Assembly (NCBI GenBank): GCA_003235605.1
Contig: QJVU01000156.1
Location: 1 to 5,429, forward strand
Length of the DNA: 5,429 bases
Source: Planctomycetota bacterium
GTDB lineage: Bacteria; Planctomycetota; UBA1135; UBA2386
Direction: 5' to 3'
The translations under genes and the position numbers were made by a program. Position 1 is the first letter of the stretch. Each line of letters starts with the position of its first letter. The notes beneath the pieces were generated by a model that was not told the DNA's origin, did no database searches, and saw only the letters and a list, made by a program, of their open reading frames with translations. Shown here piece after piece: positions 4,542 through 5,429 of this stretch.

Positions 4542-5429
4542 GACACCTCCACCATCTCGGGCATGCCGGCCGCTTCTCGTTCGCGAAGGTCCGCCAGGAC
4601 CGCGGCGACGTGCTCCGGCCGGATGTCGCCACCGCCAAGGCCCAGGATGTAGTTCTGGACGATGCTGTGCTTCGGTGTGGCAGCCAGGATCTCGGAACCG
4701 AGCACGCCGCCGAGGCCAAGGCTGATGTCCCGGTCCAGGATGCCGATCCGGGCACAGCGGCCCAGCAGCGAACGCAGCATCGCCACCGGGAACGGCCGGA
4801 ACATGCGCACTCGAACGGCACCCACGCGCAGGCCGCCGGCGCGGGCCTCGTCCACGACCGCCCTTACCGTGCTGGCGGTGGTCCCCATCGAGACGAGGCA
4901 GACCTCGGCGTCGCTCATCTGGTAGGGCACCACCGGATCTGCCGGACGGCGGCCAAAGATCTCCTGGAAGGCATCCTGACATTCGGGGTAGACGTCGAAT
5001 ACCTGCGCCATGGCGGCTTGGTGCTGCGAGCGGTGGGCTTCGGTCTCGTGGGGAAAGTCCAGGCCGCCGATGGTCACCGGCTTATCGGCAAGCCGGTGTG
5101 GCAGCTCCAGCGGCGGCAGGAACCGGTCTACCAGTTCCTGATCCGGGACATCGGTCTGCACCATCGTGTGGGAGAGCACGAACGCGTCCTGGCAGACCAG
5201 GACCGGCAACAGCAGGCGGCGGTCTTCGCCCAGGCGGTAGGCCAGCAGGATGCTGTCCAACACCTCCTGGTTGTCTTCGCAGTAGAGCTGGATCCAGCCC
5301 GTATCCCGCAACATCAGCGTATCGCCGTGGTCGACCCAGATGTTCCATGGCGGACCCAGGGTGCGGTTCACTGCCATCATCACGATCGGCAGCCGGTAGA
5401 ACGCGGCGGCATAGACGTTCTCGACCATG
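4538..5429 (-). CDS. porA: 2-oxoacid (pyruvate-type):ferredoxin oxidoreductase, alpha subunit, 5'-truncated by window edge
   Basis: C-terminal part of the alpha subunit, which carries the pyrimidine-binding half of the ThDP site and the transketolase C-terminal-like domain. The 296 residues from the ATG at 5426..5428 are visible. That Met is internal by homology (MVENVYAAAFYRLPIV), and family members run near 390-400 aa, so about 100 N-terminal residues lie beyond the edge. Seen: VNRTLGPPWNIWVDHGD at 20-36, RDTGWIQLY at 41-49, CQDAFVLSHT at 79-88 (DAF where DGF is usual), DRFLPPLELP at 101-110, then the second domain with VSMGTTASTVRAVVDEAR at 179-196, VRMFRPFP at 207-214, DRDISLGLGG at 232-241 and ILGLGGGDI at 261-269. 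It pairs with porB through a 4-nt overlap. Gamma and ferredoxin-like delta subunits, if separate genes, would be expected upstream, off the window. Pyruvate is the likeliest substrate, not proven. Confidence 0.92.
   Translation of the reverse strand, partial: MVENVYAAAFYRLPIVMMAVNRTLGPPWNIWVDHGDTLMLRDTGWIQLYCEDNQEVLDSILLAYRLGEDRRLLLPVLVCQDAFVLSHTMVQTDVPDQELVDRFLPPLELPHRLADKPVTIGGLDFPHETEAHRSQHQAAMAQVFDVYPECQDAFQEIFGRRPADPVVPYQMSDAEVCLVSMGTTASTVRAVVDEARAGGLRVGAVRVRMFRPFPVAMLRSLLGRCARIGILDRDISLGLGGVLGSEILAATPKHSIVQNYILGLGGGDIRPEHVAAVLADLREREAAGMPEMVEVS
4546..4550 (-). promoter_or_regulatory. Ribosome-binding site of porB inside porA
   Basis: GGAGG on the minus strand, 4 nt before the porB ATG at 4541. 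It supports this start over any upstream codon in the open frame that continues through porA. Confidence 0.65.

Noticed and set aside
3585..4652. A 355-codon + strand open frame antisense to porB and the porA end
   Set aside because: Low-complexity Gly/Arg/His composition and no motif; the opposite strand holds two clear conserved subunits with overlapping start and stop.
3574..4821. A 415-codon minus-strand open frame overlapping porB and porA
   Set aside because: Out-of-frame translation rich in Arg, Pro and His with no domain; a shadow of porA-porB.
1..5429. CRISPR arrays, tRNA/rRNA genes, insertion sequences, integrase sites
   Set aside because: I saw no regular direct-repeat series, no transposase or integrase frames, no terminal inverted repeats and no tRNA- or rRNA-like segments.

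Overview
The window is a gene-dense stretch of GC-rich bacterial DNA (about two thirds G+C, with strong G/C preference at third codon positions). Nothing in it names a genus. Ferredoxin-dependent 2-oxoacid oxidoreductase genes fit an organism with an anaerobic or microaerobic side to its metabolism. High-GC lineages such as Deltaproteobacteria/Myxococcota, Acidobacteria or similar uncultured phyla would fit, but that is inference.

Layout, left to right. (1) 3..1982, + strand: a large transketolase-family thiamine-diphosphate (ThDP) enzyme, cut by the left edge. (2) 1979..2584, - strand: a TehB-like SAM-dependent methyltransferase; its stop codon overlaps the stop of gene 1. (3) 2585..2790: a 206-bp divergent intergenic region with a bulged inverted repeat, a possible sigma-70-type promoter and a perfect hairpin. 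(4) 2791..3072, + strand: a small cysteine-rich CMD/AhpD-like protein. (5) 3065..3628, + strand: an ECF-type sigma factor overlapping gene 4 by 8 nt, with an unusual two-cysteine C-terminal tail. (6) 3633..4541, - strand: the beta subunit of a pyruvate-type 2-oxoacid:ferredoxin oxidoreductase. (7) 4538..5429, - strand: its alpha subunit, cut by the right edge and overlapping beta by an ATGA junction.

The working units appear to be three. The porA-porB pair forms the core of an oxidoreductase that splits pyruvate (or a similar 2-oxoacid) into acyl-CoA, CO2 and reduced ferredoxin; gamma/delta subunits would be expected beyond the right edge. The CMD-sigma pair looks like a self-contained thiol-linked regulatory operon with no anti-sigma gene beside it. 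The methyltransferase is transcribed divergently from that pair and could share its control region. The transketolase-like gene belongs to an operon entering from the left. It keeps most of the catalytic residues of the family but carries GEG in place of the usual GDG metal/ThDP motif.

The points most worth a second look are the CMD-sigma operon with its cysteine patterns, the organised divergent control region, the altered ThDP motif, and a 7-codon mini-ORF with a strong ribosome site that ends on the methyltransferase start codon.
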